A stretch of DNA of 30,777 nt, from NCBI RefSeq assembly GCF_934277605.1, contig NZ_CAKQVD010000019.1:1-30777 (forward strand), written 5' to 3'. Origin of the DNA: an uncultured Anaerotignum sp. GTDB taxonomy: Bacteria > Bacillota > Clostridia > Lachnospirales > Anaerotignaceae. The notes beneath the pieces are model-generated. The model saw only the letters and a program-made list of their open reading frames with translations, made no database searches and was not told the origin of the DNA. The translations under genes and the position numbers were made by a program. Every line of letters begins with the position of its first letter. The first letter of the stretch is position 1. Below are positions 1 to 7,347 of this stretch, in pieces.

Positions 1-1420
1 CCGCCGATGTCAAATCCAGCTCGTCCAGATTCAACTCCACCTCGATATGCTGCTTGGTGTTGAGTTTGGACAAAAGTACTACCGTCTCCGCATGCATACT
101 CTGCGGGAACTGGTCCACCGGCTGCACCTCCTGCACCCGATAGCCCCCTGCCGCAAGCACCGTCAAATCTCTTGCCAATGTTGCAGGATTACAGGAAACA
201 TAGACCACCTTCTGCGGCGCAATCTGCAATATTGTTTCCAAAAGGCGTGCATCACAGCCCTTTCTGGGCGGATCCACCACCACAACGTCTGCGGTAATCC
301 CTTCTTCCTCATACAATTTCGGAATCACCTCTTCCGCAGCACCAACCGCAAAGGTTGCATTTGTAATGCCGTTTCGCTTTGCATTTTCCTTTGCATCTGC
401 AATCGCCTCCGGCACAATTTCCACACCAAAAACCTGCTTTGCCTTTCTTGCGAAGAACAGCGAAATGGTTCCAATGCCGCAGTACAAATCCAGCACCGTT
501 TCAGTTCCCTGCAAATCTGCCAGCTCTACTGCCTTTGCATACAGCACCTCCGTCTGTGCAGGGTTTACCTGATAAAAGGACAACGGAGAGATTTCAAAAT
601 CAATTCCGTCAAGGGAATCGGTAATTGTTGCCTTACCCCAAAGTGTAATAATTTTACTTCCCAAAATCACGTTTGTTTTTTCTCGATTCACATTCAAGAC
701 AACCGAAGCAAGTCCCTCTATTTTCTGCAAGCGTTCCACCAAAACCTCGCTATAAGGCAGCTTTTTCCCGTTAATAACGATACAAACCATAATTTCTCCG
801 CTATTTCTGCCGATACGAGTCAACACATGACGCACCAAGCCACGATGGGTTTCCTCATCATAGGGCGGAATCTGATATTCGTCCAAAAACGCCCGCACAA
901 TCTTAATGATTTCATCATTACATTCATTCTGCAAAAAGCAGCAATCCGTATCCACAATGCGATGACTGCGTTTGGCATAAAAGCCTATACAGCAATGCTC
1001 CCTTCCTTTGCCGACAGGGAACTGCGCCTTATTGCGATATCGCCAAGGCTCCGCCATGCCAAGTGCATGCTTTACCGCAACATCACGCATGCCGCCGATT
1101 CTCTCCAAATCATCCTGCACAACCTTTGTTTTATATGCAAGCTGTGCCTCATAAGAAAGATGCTGCAGCTGACAGCCGCCGCACTGCTTGGCAACAGGAC
1201 ATTTTGGCTCTCTGCGGGAAGGGGAAGGCACCAAAATTTCCAACAGCTTACCATAGCCGAAGTTCTTTCTTGTTTTCACAATCAAAACTCGACAGCGCTC
1301 CTCGGGCAAGGCACCCTCCACAAAGACCGTATAGCCGTCAATGCGTCCAATGCCCTCGCCATTACTGCCCATTGCATCTATTTTTATTTCATACGTTTTA
1401 TTCTTCTCAACAGGAATCAT
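1..1420 (-). CDS. rlmD: 23S rRNA (uracil-C5)-methyltransferase RlmD/RumA, 3' end beyond window
   Basis: TrmA/RumA-family enzyme that transfers a methyl group from S-adenosylmethionine to C5 of a 23S rRNA uridine. The first ~60 residues look like a TRAM domain. Fe-S cysteines C74, C80 and C83 (CPVAKQCGGC) follow, with a further DTDCC near residue 160. The SAM motif DLYCGIGT, then DPPRKGC and the nucleophile motif VSCNPATLARD, come in family order. The ATG at 1420 has AAGGAG about 6 nt upstream and lies inside the preceding frame, which stops at 1407 (14-nt overlap), so it is the last visible gene of the yhaM operon. About 473 residues are visible and the frame is still open at base 1. RlmD usually ends soon after the HAETVVLLS segment, so this protein carries a C-terminal extension. 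Family assignment is firm. The exact uridine (U1939 by analogy) is inference. Confidence 0.93.
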   Translation of the reverse strand, partial: MIPVEKNKTYEIKIDAMGSNGEGIGRIDGYTVFVEGALPEERCRVLIVKTRKNFGYGKLLEILVPSPSRREPKCPVAKQCGGCQLQHLSYEAQLAYKTKVVQDDLERIGGMRDVAVKHALGMAEPWRYRNKAQFPVGKGREHCCIGFYAKRSHRIVDTDCCFLQNECNDEIIKIVRAFLDEYQIPPYDEETHRGLVRHVLTRIGRNSGEIMVCIVINGKKLPYSEVLVERLQKIEGLASVVLNVNREKTNVILGSKIITLWGKATITDSLDGIDFEISPLSFYQVNPAQTEVLYAKAVELADLQGTETVLDLYCGIGTISLFFARKAKQVFGVEIVPEAIADAKENAKRNGITNATFAVGAAEEVIPKLYEEEGITADVVVVDPPRKGCDARLLETILQIAPQKVVYVSCNPATLARDLTVLAAGGYRVQEVQPVDQFPQSMHAETVVLLSKLNTKQHIEVELNLDELDLTSA

Positions 1421-2039
1421 ACTCTACTCCTTCTATTTCTATTTCTGTTTCAGAAAACTGACAGACCGTACCATTGCAAACACAGGGGCGACAATGTGCG
1501 AAGCTTGGCTTTGGCTCTGCAACACCACTTTGCAGCATAGCCCGCATTTCCTTCACAATTGTCAGCACCTCCCTGCGAATTTTTGCCGTATTCTTGATTT
1601 CAAACATATAGTCCTGATACACCAGACGCCCAAAGGCCGGCTTTTTGCCGTATACATCCTCCAAAATCAAGAAATATGCCACAAGCTGCAGCAAATCTCC
1701 GTGGTGCGGTTCTTCTGCCTCTCCGATGTGACTGCTTTTCAGTTCCACAGGCACAATTTTTTTGAAAAAGCGACTGCAAAACACATAATCCGGCTTGCCC
1801 TGCAAATCATATTTTGCAGAATACAGCAGCCTACCGAAGTCCTCCTTTGCACCCCTTCCCTGCTTTTGATCGGCATACAGCAGTGCATATCCACGCACCT
1901 CATCCCTCGCGGTCATTTTACGCAGTGCAGGTCTTGCGTGCTTGCAAAGCAAAAGAAGCACAAGCAAAGCCACTATGCCGAGAAAGAGCCAATCCAAAGG
2001 CTCCAGGGCTTGCCACAGCCGCTTATCCCATTCCGCCAT
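1407..2039 (-). CDS. Cas4-like PD-(D/E)XK nuclease, C-terminal half, membrane-anchored
   Basis: 210 residues. One transmembrane helix (about 17-41) is followed by the basic stretch CKHARPALRK, so the rest should be cytoplasmic. The core shows most RecB/Cas4 nuclease motifs: GKPD with D84, VELK with E99 and K101, and QLVAY with Q118 and Y122. The C-terminus has C183, C186, C188 and C193, fitting the C-terminal Fe-S cysteine set of Cas4. What is absent is the family's N-terminal YxxCP cysteine and the GxxxH motif. Both occur in the upstream gene (2023-2322), which overlaps this one by 17 nt in another frame. An in-frame TAA stands two codons before the ATG at 2039, so this start is well fixed. 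The SD is weak, suggesting translational coupling. It could be one part of a two-chain enzyme or, less likely, a frameshifted single gene. Substrate unknown. Confidence 0.8.
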   Translation of the reverse strand: MAEWDKRLWQALEPLDWLFLGIVALLVLLLLCKHARPALRKMTARDEVRGYALLYADQKQGRGAKEDFGRLLYSAKYDLQGKPDYVFCSRFFKKIVPVELKSSHIGEAEEPHHGDLLQLVAYFLILEDVYGKKPAFGRLVYQDYMFEIKNTAKIRREVLTIVKEMRAMLQSGVAEPKPSFAHCRPCVCNGTVCQFSETEIEIEGVEYDSC

Positions 2040-2322
2040 ATTTTATCCATACATATCCGCCGATTGCCGCTGCCGCAAAGAGCAAAACCGCCAGCTTCCA
2101 TGCAGCACGCCGCAGTCTCAGAAAAAGATAGCTTTTTCTGTGATATGCCTCTCCTTTCCGAAAATTAGCAGTCAGGCTATCCTCCAAATGCAGCCGTTCA
2201 TTTCTCTCCATATAACGCCGCCGCAGCTCCTTTCTGCCATAAAGCCGCTCATAGTACCATTGATACGGGCAATAATCATATTTGCTGATTTCATGCGCAG
2301 AAATTGTTTCTCTCTCTCTCAT
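2023..2322 (-). CDS. Cas4-like nuclease, N-terminal half, membrane-anchored
   Basis: 99 residues. Residues 7-30 match the N-terminus of Cas4/RecB-like nucleases: a YxxCPYQWYY element with C18, which in that family is the first Fe-S ligand. GEAYH (G57 to H61) corresponds to nuclease motif I. A very basic stretch (RLRRAAWK) precedes one transmembrane helix (about 75-95) and a six-residue tail, so N-in/C-out topology is expected. The D, ExK and QxxxY motifs and the other cysteines are missing here and are supplied by the next gene. The start overlaps the yhaM stop as ATGA (2319-2322), so translation is coupled. Alone this protein cannot have a complete nuclease site. I infer that it pairs with the downstream product, with the two single helices forming a membrane hairpin. 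Confidence 0.72.
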   Translation of the reverse strand: MRERETISAHEISKYDYCPYQWYYERLYGRKELRRRYMERNERLHLEDSLTANFRKGEAYHRKSYLFLRLRRAAWKLAVLLFAAAAIGGYVWIKYGGMG

Positions 2323-3263
2323 TTATAATCACTCTTACGGATATTTCTTGCAAGCATACGATGATACCCCGCCCAGCTTCCTTGGGTGTTATCTGCGGCA
2401 ATCATTTCCTCAAACATTTTTGTTTTTGCATCCATGTTATCGGCACAATGCAGAAGAAACGCCTCAATGGTTTCAGGCACCTTTGGAGATCCATATTCCA
2501 GCTCGCCATGATGAGAAAGAATACAGTGCATCATCAATGTAACCAATTTCTGCGGAAAGCCATCAATTTTTGCAGCCGTATCCCGAATCAGCTCCGCTCC
2601 CATAAAGATATGCCCCAAAAGCTGTCCCTCGTCGGTATAATCATTTTCGGGAAAATCGGATAATTCCATAATTTTTCCCACATCGTGCAGCATAGCGCAG
2701 GCAACCAAAATATCTCTGTCTACAAATTCATAGCGGGGTGCCATGAAATCGCAAATCTGTGTAACGGAAAGCGTATGCTCCACCAGGCCGCCACGAAAGC
2801 TGTGGTGCATGGTTTTTGCGGCAGAATGATACTTAAAATCCTTGCTTATCACAGGATGCTTTAAGAAGATTTCCTCCAACAGCCTTTTGATATAAGGGCT
2901 TTGGATGGTCTTGATATAAGCAATCAGCTTTGTATACATTTCGTCAATGTTTTTATCTGTACTGGGAATGAAATCCGCAGGATCATATTCGCCCTCTCTG
3001 CTGCGGCGAATCCGCTTTACATTTAATTGCAGTTCATTATTAAACGTCGTAACAAACGCATCGATTTTGATAAAATCATTCTCCTGAAAGCTCTGGATAT
3101 CCTTATTCATATCCCAAACCTTTGCATCCACAATGCCTGTTTTATCCTGCAATTTTAAAGAAAGATACGTCTTTCCGTTGCGGGATTTCATGCTTGTTCT
3201 GGATTTGCAAAGATAATGCTCAATGACAGTTTCGCCCTCTCTTAATTCTTTGATATATTTCAT
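2319..3263 (-). CDS. yhaM: 3'-5' exoribonuclease YhaM family (OB-fold + HD domain)
   Basis: 314 residues, the usual length of YhaM. An N-terminal OB-fold (about 10-90, with the segment LKLQDKTGIVDAKVWD) precedes an HD phosphohydrolase domain. Its metal ligands are visible as VEHTLSV (H163), LHDVGKI (H193, D194) and a later LSHHGELEYG segment. In Bacillus subtilis YhaM degrades RNA and single-stranded DNA from the 3' end with Mn or Co, in the cytoplasm. The ATG is preceded by CGGAGG with 7-nt spacing. It is the first gene of a run whose next start overlaps its stop (ATGA), followed by the split nuclease and RlmD. The operon therefore looks devoted to nucleic acid processing. That functional link is inference, while the family call is secure. 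Confidence 0.93.
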   Translation of the reverse strand: MKYIKELREGETVIEHYLCKSRTSMKSRNGKTYLSLKLQDKTGIVDAKVWDMNKDIQSFQENDFIKIDAFVTTFNNELQLNVKRIRRSREGEYDPADFIPSTDKNIDEMYTKLIAYIKTIQSPYIKRLLEEIFLKHPVISKDFKYHSAAKTMHHSFRGGLVEHTLSVTQICDFMAPRYEFVDRDILVACAMLHDVGKIMELSDFPENDYTDEGQLLGHIFMGAELIRDTAAKIDGFPQKLVTLMMHCILSHHGELEYGSPKVPETIEAFLLHCADNMDAKTKMFEEMIAADNTQGSWAGYHRMLARNIRKSDYK

Positions 3264-3330
3264 GCCAATCCTCCGTTTCTATCCTTGCGGCACGTTTTTA
3301 CATAAATTACGCCATTTTAGTTTATTCTCC

Positions 3331-3359
3331 ATTATACTATATTTTCGGAAAATACACCA
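3331..3359 (-). promoter_or_regulatory. Candidate sigmaA promoter of the yhaM operon
   Basis: On the minus strand a perfect TATAAT (3331-3336) has a weak -35 TGGTGT (3354-3359) at 17 bp. It lies about 70 bp upstream of the yhaM start. Confidence 0.5.
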
Positions 3360-3403
3360 GATGCCCTTTGCTTTTGCAAATACAATTTGGAACAAAAAGA
3401 ATG

Positions 3404-3418
3404 GTTTGAACGTCAAAC
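3404..3418. promoter_or_regulatory. 15-bp palindrome between the divergent promoters (possible operator)
   Basis: GTTTGA-ACG-TCAAAC is a perfect 6-bp inverted repeat with a 3-bp centre. It lies between the yhaM promoter and the promoter of the secreted-protein gene. A regulator site is possible but nothing else supports it. The remainder of 3264-3503 holds no convincing gene. Confidence 0.25.
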
Positions 3419-3445
3419 ATTTAGAAAAATTTAAGGCTTGCCATA

Positions 3446-3474
3446 TTGGTTTTTTTCGGCAGTCATGGTAAACT
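3446..3474 (+). promoter_or_regulatory. sigmaA-type promoter of the secreted-protein gene
   Basis: TTGGTT (3446-3451), 17-bp spacer, then TAAACT (3469-3474) with an extended TG motif just before it. The start codon is 29 bp further on. Confidence 0.55.
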
Positions 3475-3503
3475 AAAGGCATAACAAAAAAGGAGGAATC
3501 TCT

Positions 3504-4631
3504 ATGAACAAAAAATATCTCTGCGGCTTACTTTCCGCCGCTGTTTTGCTGGGCGCCTGCCCCACTGCCGTTTTTGCGGCGGACATCACAGACTCCCTCG
3601 ACTTTCGCAACATGAAAACGGATAACTCTGATGCTACTGTTGGATGGGCTTGGTCTGCAAACAGCCAAACCTTAACACTGGAAAATTTTTCTGTTACTGT
3701 GCAGAAGGGAAAATTGGAGGAACAGGCTGCCATCTATCTGCCCGATGAAAGCACGATTTACATAAAAGGGGACAATAATGAAATCAATGCACTTTCCTAT
3801 CATTGTGATGCAATTTATTGTGAAGGCGAGCTGGCATTTGAAGGCAAGGGTACACTGAAAATCAAAACCGACAGCTATTCCTCCAGCTCCGTTTACGCAA
3901 AGCAAGGCCCCATCAGCTTCTATGACCGTGTGGAAATTGCAGCAGATCCGGAAGGCCATGTGCTTTATGTGGAAAATGCCAAGGGCAGAAATCCCGTCAT
4001 CAGTGTGCAGGATGATGCAAAGGTAACAGTTCCAATGAAAAAAGCCAATTCCCGTACCGTATTGATTACAAAAAAATCCTCTGTTAAGCAGGGAGAAAAT
4101 TGGCTTGATTATGCAGAAACCTATGACGCCTTTGATGATCGGGTTCAGCTGGTCGCAAAAACCAAGACTGCAAAGGAAGAACCCAAAACCGATGAAACCA
4201 AGACCGATGAAACCAAAACGGACAAGCCCGCTCAGCCGGAATCCAACACATATCAGTTGACCATCGGACAGACCGAAATTCTGAAAAACGGAGAGGCTTC
4301 CTATACCGCCGATGTTGCACCCTATCTGAGCAACGGCTACACCATGCTGCCTCTGCGTGCTTTGCTTGCGGTTTCCAATCCCGAACAGAATGTGAAATGG
4401 AGCCCCGAGCAAAACGCAGCCTATACCTATGTAAACAATAAGCTGGTGCTGATTACCCCCAATGCCGTTTCTTATAAAAAAGGCACAGAAACCATCTCGC
4501 TTTCTACGCCTGCACAAATGAAAAACGGCAGAGTATTCGTCTCCCTGAGAGATTGGATGAGCATAATGGAAATCAATAACACACAGCTTGACTGGAACAG
4601 CACAACAAAAACCGTGACATTAAAGTATTAA
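3504..4631 (+). CDS. Secreted protein with beta-helix-like region and copper-amine-oxidase N-like (stalk) domain
   Basis: 375 residues with a clear export signal. It could be cut at AVFA/AD (25/26), but LGAC at 16-19 also fits a lipobox, so lipoprotein anchoring at C19 is an alternative. Residues ~45-180 are rich in short beta-strand repeats (IYLPDESTIYIKGDNNEI, FEGKGTLKIKTDS) resembling carbohydrate-binding or parallel beta-helix surface proteins. A linker follows that repeats TDETK units with Lys/Glu/Pro. The last ~110 residues (YTMLPLRALL, VKWSPEQNAAYTYV, GRVFVSLRDWM, WNSTTKTVTL) match the Cu_amine_oxidN1 domain. In Clostridia that domain is a common extracellular module with no oxidase activity. 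AGGAGG lies 7 nt before the ATG. It appears to be monocistronic, since a terminator follows directly. The ligand is unknown. Confidence 0.8.
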   Translation: MNKKYLCGLLSAAVLLGACPTAVFAADITDSLDFRNMKTDNSDATVGWAWSANSQTLTLENFSVTVQKGKLEEQAAIYLPDESTIYIKGDNNEINALSYHCDAIYCEGELAFEGKGTLKIKTDSYSSSSVYAKQGPISFYDRVEIAADPEGHVLYVENAKGRNPVISVQDDAKVTVPMKKANSRTVLITKKSSVKQGENWLDYAETYDAFDDRVQLVAKTKTAKEEPKTDETKTDETKTDKPAQPESNTYQLTIGQTEILKNGEASYTADVAPYLSNGYTMLPLRALLAVSNPEQNVKWSPEQNAAYTYVNNKLVLITPNAVSYKKGTETISLSTPAQMKNGRVFVSLRDWMSIMEINNTQLDWNSTTKTVTLKY

Positions 4632-4638
4632 GCGGCAT

Positions 4639-4660
4639 CCCCCTCTTTCGAGGGGGTTTT
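4639..4660 (+). terminator. Rho-independent terminator after the secreted-protein gene
   Basis: CCCCCTC (4639-4645), loop TTTC, GAGGGGG (4650-4656), then TTTT. It starts 7 bp after the stop codon. Confidence 0.85.
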
Positions 4661-4708
4661 CTATGATACAAACCGAAAAACACCTTAAACCGAAAGGATG
4701 ATACCGAA

Positions 4709-5356
4709 ATGAAAGAGGCAACCTTTACAAAATACCCTGCCGATTGGGCAAGAAGCAGCCATTTTGCATATTACACCAAGGGCTTTGTCAAATCCGTCAA
4801 CAGCATGACAGTGCGGATGGATGTTACCCATTTTTTAGCGGAAACCAAAAAACGAGGGCTGAAATTCTTTCCCGCCTTTGCCGCTTTGTGCGGACAGCTG
4901 ATTGCCTCCATCCCCGAAATGTGTACCAATGTGGACAAGGATGGACAGGCAGGCTATTATTCCTATCTCAATGCGAATTTTACCATTTTCCACGAGGATG
5001 ACAAAACCTTTTCGGATGTATGGAGTGAATATGATGCGGATTTTGACGTTTTCTATCAAAACCTATTGGCAGATACCAAAAAATATCAAGACAAAAAAGG
5101 AATTAAGGTCAAGGATGGACAGCCTGCCAATTTCTTCTGCATCTCCTGCGTGCCTTGGCTGAGCTTTGATGCCTATTGCCCCGTCAATTACAGCGGCTCG
5201 CCCAATCTTTTCCCGATTCTCACCTTCGGGAAATATACCGAGGCGGATGGCGCATTTACCCTTCCCCTCACGCTCACTATCAGCCACGCCTGCATGGACG
5301 GCTATCATCTCTCCCTGTTTTTCAACACATTACAGAAACATCTGGATTGCTTTTAA
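4709..5356 (+). CDS. Chloramphenicol acetyltransferase (CAT) family acyltransferase
   Basis: 215 residues, matching the 210-220 of type A CATs. These are cytoplasmic trimers that move acetyl from acetyl-CoA to a hydroxyl. Family signatures run in order: W-RSSHF near the N-terminus, NSMTVRMDVT, and the C-terminal catalytic SHACMDGYH with His193 and the structural D197-G198 of the HxxxDG motif. Classical CATs have HH at this site, whereas here the first His is Ser. The SD is mediocre (AAAGGATG, about 11 nt before the ATG). The next gene starts 15 bp after the stop, so the two are probably co-transcribed. Many chromosomal CAT homologues in Clostridia lack proven chloramphenicol activity, so resistance should not be assumed from sequence alone. 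Confidence 0.85.
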   Translation: MKEATFTKYPADWARSSHFAYYTKGFVKSVNSMTVRMDVTHFLAETKKRGLKFFPAFAALCGQLIASIPEMCTNVDKDGQAGYYSYLNANFTIFHEDDKTFSDVWSEYDADFDVFYQNLLADTKKYQDKKGIKVKDGQPANFFCISCVPWLSFDAYCPVNYSGSPNLFPILTFGKYTEADGAFTLPLTLTISHACMDGYHLSLFFNTLQKHLDCF

Positions 5357-5371
5357 GAAAGGAACAGCATT

Positions 5372-5800
5372 ATGAAAATCGCAGTCAGCGCATGCCTTTT
5401 GGGGCAGAATTGCAAATATAACGGCGGAAACAACCGCAGCCAAGCCGTATTGGATTTTATTGAGGGGCATACAGTGATTCCCGTTTGTCCCGAGGTTGCA
5501 GGCGGATTACCCATCCCCCGTATTCCTGTGGAGCTGAAAGACGGAAAGGCAATCAATAAAAATGGGGAGGATGTCACTGCATTTTTCCGCCGTGGTGTAA
5601 AAAAAACAATGGAACGGCTTGCACCGGAGCAGATTGACCTTGCGGTTCTGCAGCCCCGCAGTCCCTCCTGTGCCTGCAAGGAAATTTATGACGGCTCCTT
5701 TTCCAAACGGCTCATCAGCGGAATGGGAATGTTTGCACAAGCCCTTGCCGCTGCGGAAATTCCCATGCTCGATGCCGATGATATCGAAAAAAACAAATAA
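5372..5800 (+). CDS. DUF523 family protein
   Basis: 142 residues, typical for DUF523. The hallmark start VSACLLGQNCKYNGG is present with C8 and C14. Later conserved elements are VCPEVAGGLPIPR and LQPRSPSCACKEIYDG, the latter with a cysteine pair. The conserved cysteines suggest metal or Fe-S binding, but no function is established for the family. AAGGA lies upstream of the ATG and the gene follows the CAT-family gene by 15 bp. A hairpin shared with the convergent ABC operon ends it. The family call is firm and its role is unknown. Confidence 0.9.
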   Translation: MKIAVSACLLGQNCKYNGGNNRSQAVLDFIEGHTVIPVCPEVAGGLPIPRIPVELKDGKAINKNGEDVTAFFRRGVKKTMERLAPEQIDLAVLQPRSPSCACKEIYDGSFSKRLISGMGMFAQALAAAEIPMLDADDIEKNK

Positions 5801-5806
5801 GCACAA

Positions 5807-5848
5807 AAAAAGTGGAACGTCCTATGTTTTGTAGGATTTTCCACTTTT
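5807..5848. terminator. Bidirectional terminator between DUF523 gene and ABC operon
   Basis: AAAAAGTGGAA pairs with TTCCACTTTT, with an additional inner CCTA/TAGG pairing. It is flanked by A and T runs, so it can stop both convergent transcripts. Confidence 0.8.
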
Positions 5849-5855
5849 GCTTTTC

Positions 5856-6602
5856 TTACAGCACCTTTGCCAAGAACTGCTGCAAACGCTCACTTTTAGG
5901 ATTTTCAAAAATATTCTCAGGTCTGCCCTCTTCCACCTGCTTGCCATCTGCCATAAACATCACACGGGTTGCAACTTCTTTTGCAAAGCCCATTTCATGT
6001 GTTACCACAACCATTGTCATGTTTTCATTTGCAAGCTGCTTCATAACATCCAATACCTCGCCGACCATTTCGGGATCGAGCGCGGAGGTTGGCTCATCAA
6101 ACAGCATAACCTCCGGCTCCATGCAGAGTGCACGCACAATGGCAATACGCTGCTTTTGCCCACCGGAAAGCTGAGAGGGATACGCATTTGCTCTATCCTC
6201 CAAGCCGACACGCTTCAAAAGCTCCATTGCTCTTGCGGTTGCCTCTGCCTCACTTTTTTTCAGCAGCTTTATAGGGGCAATCGTCATGTTTTTCAAAATT
6301 GTCATGTGAGGGAAAAGGTTGAAATGCTGAAACACCATCCCCATTTTCTGACGGTGGATATTGATGTTTGTTTTTTCATCGGTAATATCCGTTCCTTCAA
6401 AAAGGATGTGACCGCCGGTTGGCACCTCCAGCAGATTTAAGCAACGCAGAAAGGTGGACTTACCGGAGCCGGAAGGCCCGATCACAACAACAACCTCGCC
6501 CTTTTTGATTTCCGTATTGATACCATCCAGTGCCTTAATCGCACCGCCCTTATAGTATTTCTGTAAATTTTCTACTTTAATCAAGGTTTCATTAGCGCTC
6601 AC
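5856..6602 (-). CDS. Polar amino-acid ABC transporter ATP-binding protein (GlnQ/HisP type)
   Basis: 248 residues. The ATPase motifs are complete: Walker A GPSGSGKST, Q-loop VFQHFNLFPHMT, signature LSGGQ, Walker B VMLFDEPTSALDPE, and the switch His in VVVTHEMGF. It energises import of a polar amino acid from the cytoplasmic face of the membrane. The start is GTG at 6602, preceded by GGAGG about 10 nt upstream. It overlaps the permease gene by 11 nt, so the two are translated together. It is the last gene of a binding protein-permease-ATPase operon and ends at the shared terminator. The substrate (glutamine, cystine, arginine or similar) cannot be read from the sequence. Confidence 0.95.
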   Translation of the reverse strand: MSANETLIKVENLQKYYKGGAIKALDGINTEIKKGEVVVVIGPSGSGKSTFLRCLNLLEVPTGGHILFEGTDITDEKTNINIHRQKMGMVFQHFNLFPHMTILKNMTIAPIKLLKKSEAEATARAMELLKRVGLEDRANAYPSQLSGGQKQRIAIVRALCMEPEVMLFDEPTSALDPEMVGEVLDVMKQLANENMTMVVVTHEMGFAKEVATRVMFMADGKQVEEGRPENIFENPKSERLQQFLAKVL

Positions 6603-7302
6603 TGTTTCTCAACCTCCTTTCCAGAATCCCTACCAGCCATGTGAAGAACATTACCATCACCAGATAAATCATCGCAACGCCAATCAGCGGCATGAATGCC
6701 TGATAGGTACGGCTGCGGATGATATCACCGCCCTTTGTCAGGTCTACCAGACCAACGTAGCCGGCAACAGAGGTTTCCTTCAGCAGCACAATAAATTCAT
6801 TTGCCAAGGCAGGCAATACATTTTTAAACGCCTGCGGAATGATAATGTAGCGCATGGTCTGCACATAGTTAAAGCCAAGGCTGCGCCCTGCCTCAAACTG
6901 CCCTTCATCAATAGACATAATGCCGCTTCGGAAGATTTCCGCAACATAGGCTGCGGAGTTAAACCCGAACGCCAGCACCGCAACAAACACCTGATTCGTG
7001 GAGGAAACCAAAATAATAAAGTACATAATCATCAGCTGTACTACAACAGGTGTCCCACGGATAATCGTCAAATAAACCTTACAAATCAGATTCAAAAGGC
7101 AAAGCACAAATTTGCCAAAACCACGCATAGAGCTTTTATTTTTATCGTATGTAGAACGGATAATAGCAATCACAACACCCAAGGCAATCCCCAGAAGCAC
7201 TGCAAAAAATGTGACCTTCAGCGTCACAGCTAGACCATCGGTCAGATATCTCCAACGGTCATCGTCAATGAAATTGTGTTGAAATTTCTCCATAAAACTC
7301 AT
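6592..7302 (-). CDS. Polar amino-acid ABC transporter permease (HisM/GlnP type)
   Basis: About 236 residues with five or so membrane helices (e.g. LAVTLKVTFFAVLLGIALGV near the N-terminus and AMIYLVMVMFFTWLVG near the C-terminus). The EAA loop that contacts the ATPase is present (EAGRSLGFNYVQTMRYIIIP), as is the IIRGTPVVVQL element typical of the HisM group. An ATG at 7311 exists, but GGGAGGT lies only 1 nt before it. The ATG at 7302 has proper 9-nt spacing and is preferred. The gene lies downstream of the binding-protein gene across an 97-bp spacer holding a hairpin, and overlaps the ATPase gene. One permease presumably forms a homodimer. Confidence 0.93.
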   Translation of the reverse strand: MSFMEKFQHNFIDDDRWRYLTDGLAVTLKVTFFAVLLGIALGVVIAIIRSTYDKNKSSMRGFGKFVLCLLNLICKVYLTIIRGTPVVVQLMIMYFIILVSSTNQVFVAVLAFGFNSAAYVAEIFRSGIMSIDEGQFEAGRSLGFNYVQTMRYIIIPQAFKNVLPALANEFIVLLKETSVAGYVGLVDLTKGGDIIRSRTYQAFMPLIGVAMIYLVMVMFFTWLVGILERRLRNSER

Positions 7303-7347
7303 TCCAAGCATACCTCCCTTGTTTATTTTTCAAGCAAAACCATAAAA

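Noticed and set aside
47..1540. Long plus-strand frame of 497 codons opposite rlmD and the nuclease gene
   Set aside because: It is a mirror of minus-strand coding periodicity, has His/Cys/Leu-rich sequence without domains, and spans two real genes including their overlap.
2023..2039. Sequencing error or programmed frameshift joining the two nuclease halves
   Set aside because: Not excluded, but an in-frame TAA just before the second ATG, a plausible start codon and helices of matching topology favour two chains. No clear slippery heptamer is present.
1407..2322. CRISPR-Cas locus suggested by a Cas4-like nuclease
   Set aside because: No repeat-spacer array, cas1, cas2 or effector is present within the window, and membrane anchoring is not a feature of adaptation Cas4.
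3279..3482. 67-codon minus-strand frame in the intergenic region before yhaM
   Set aside because: It overlaps two predicted promoters, has no SD and no recognisable fold.
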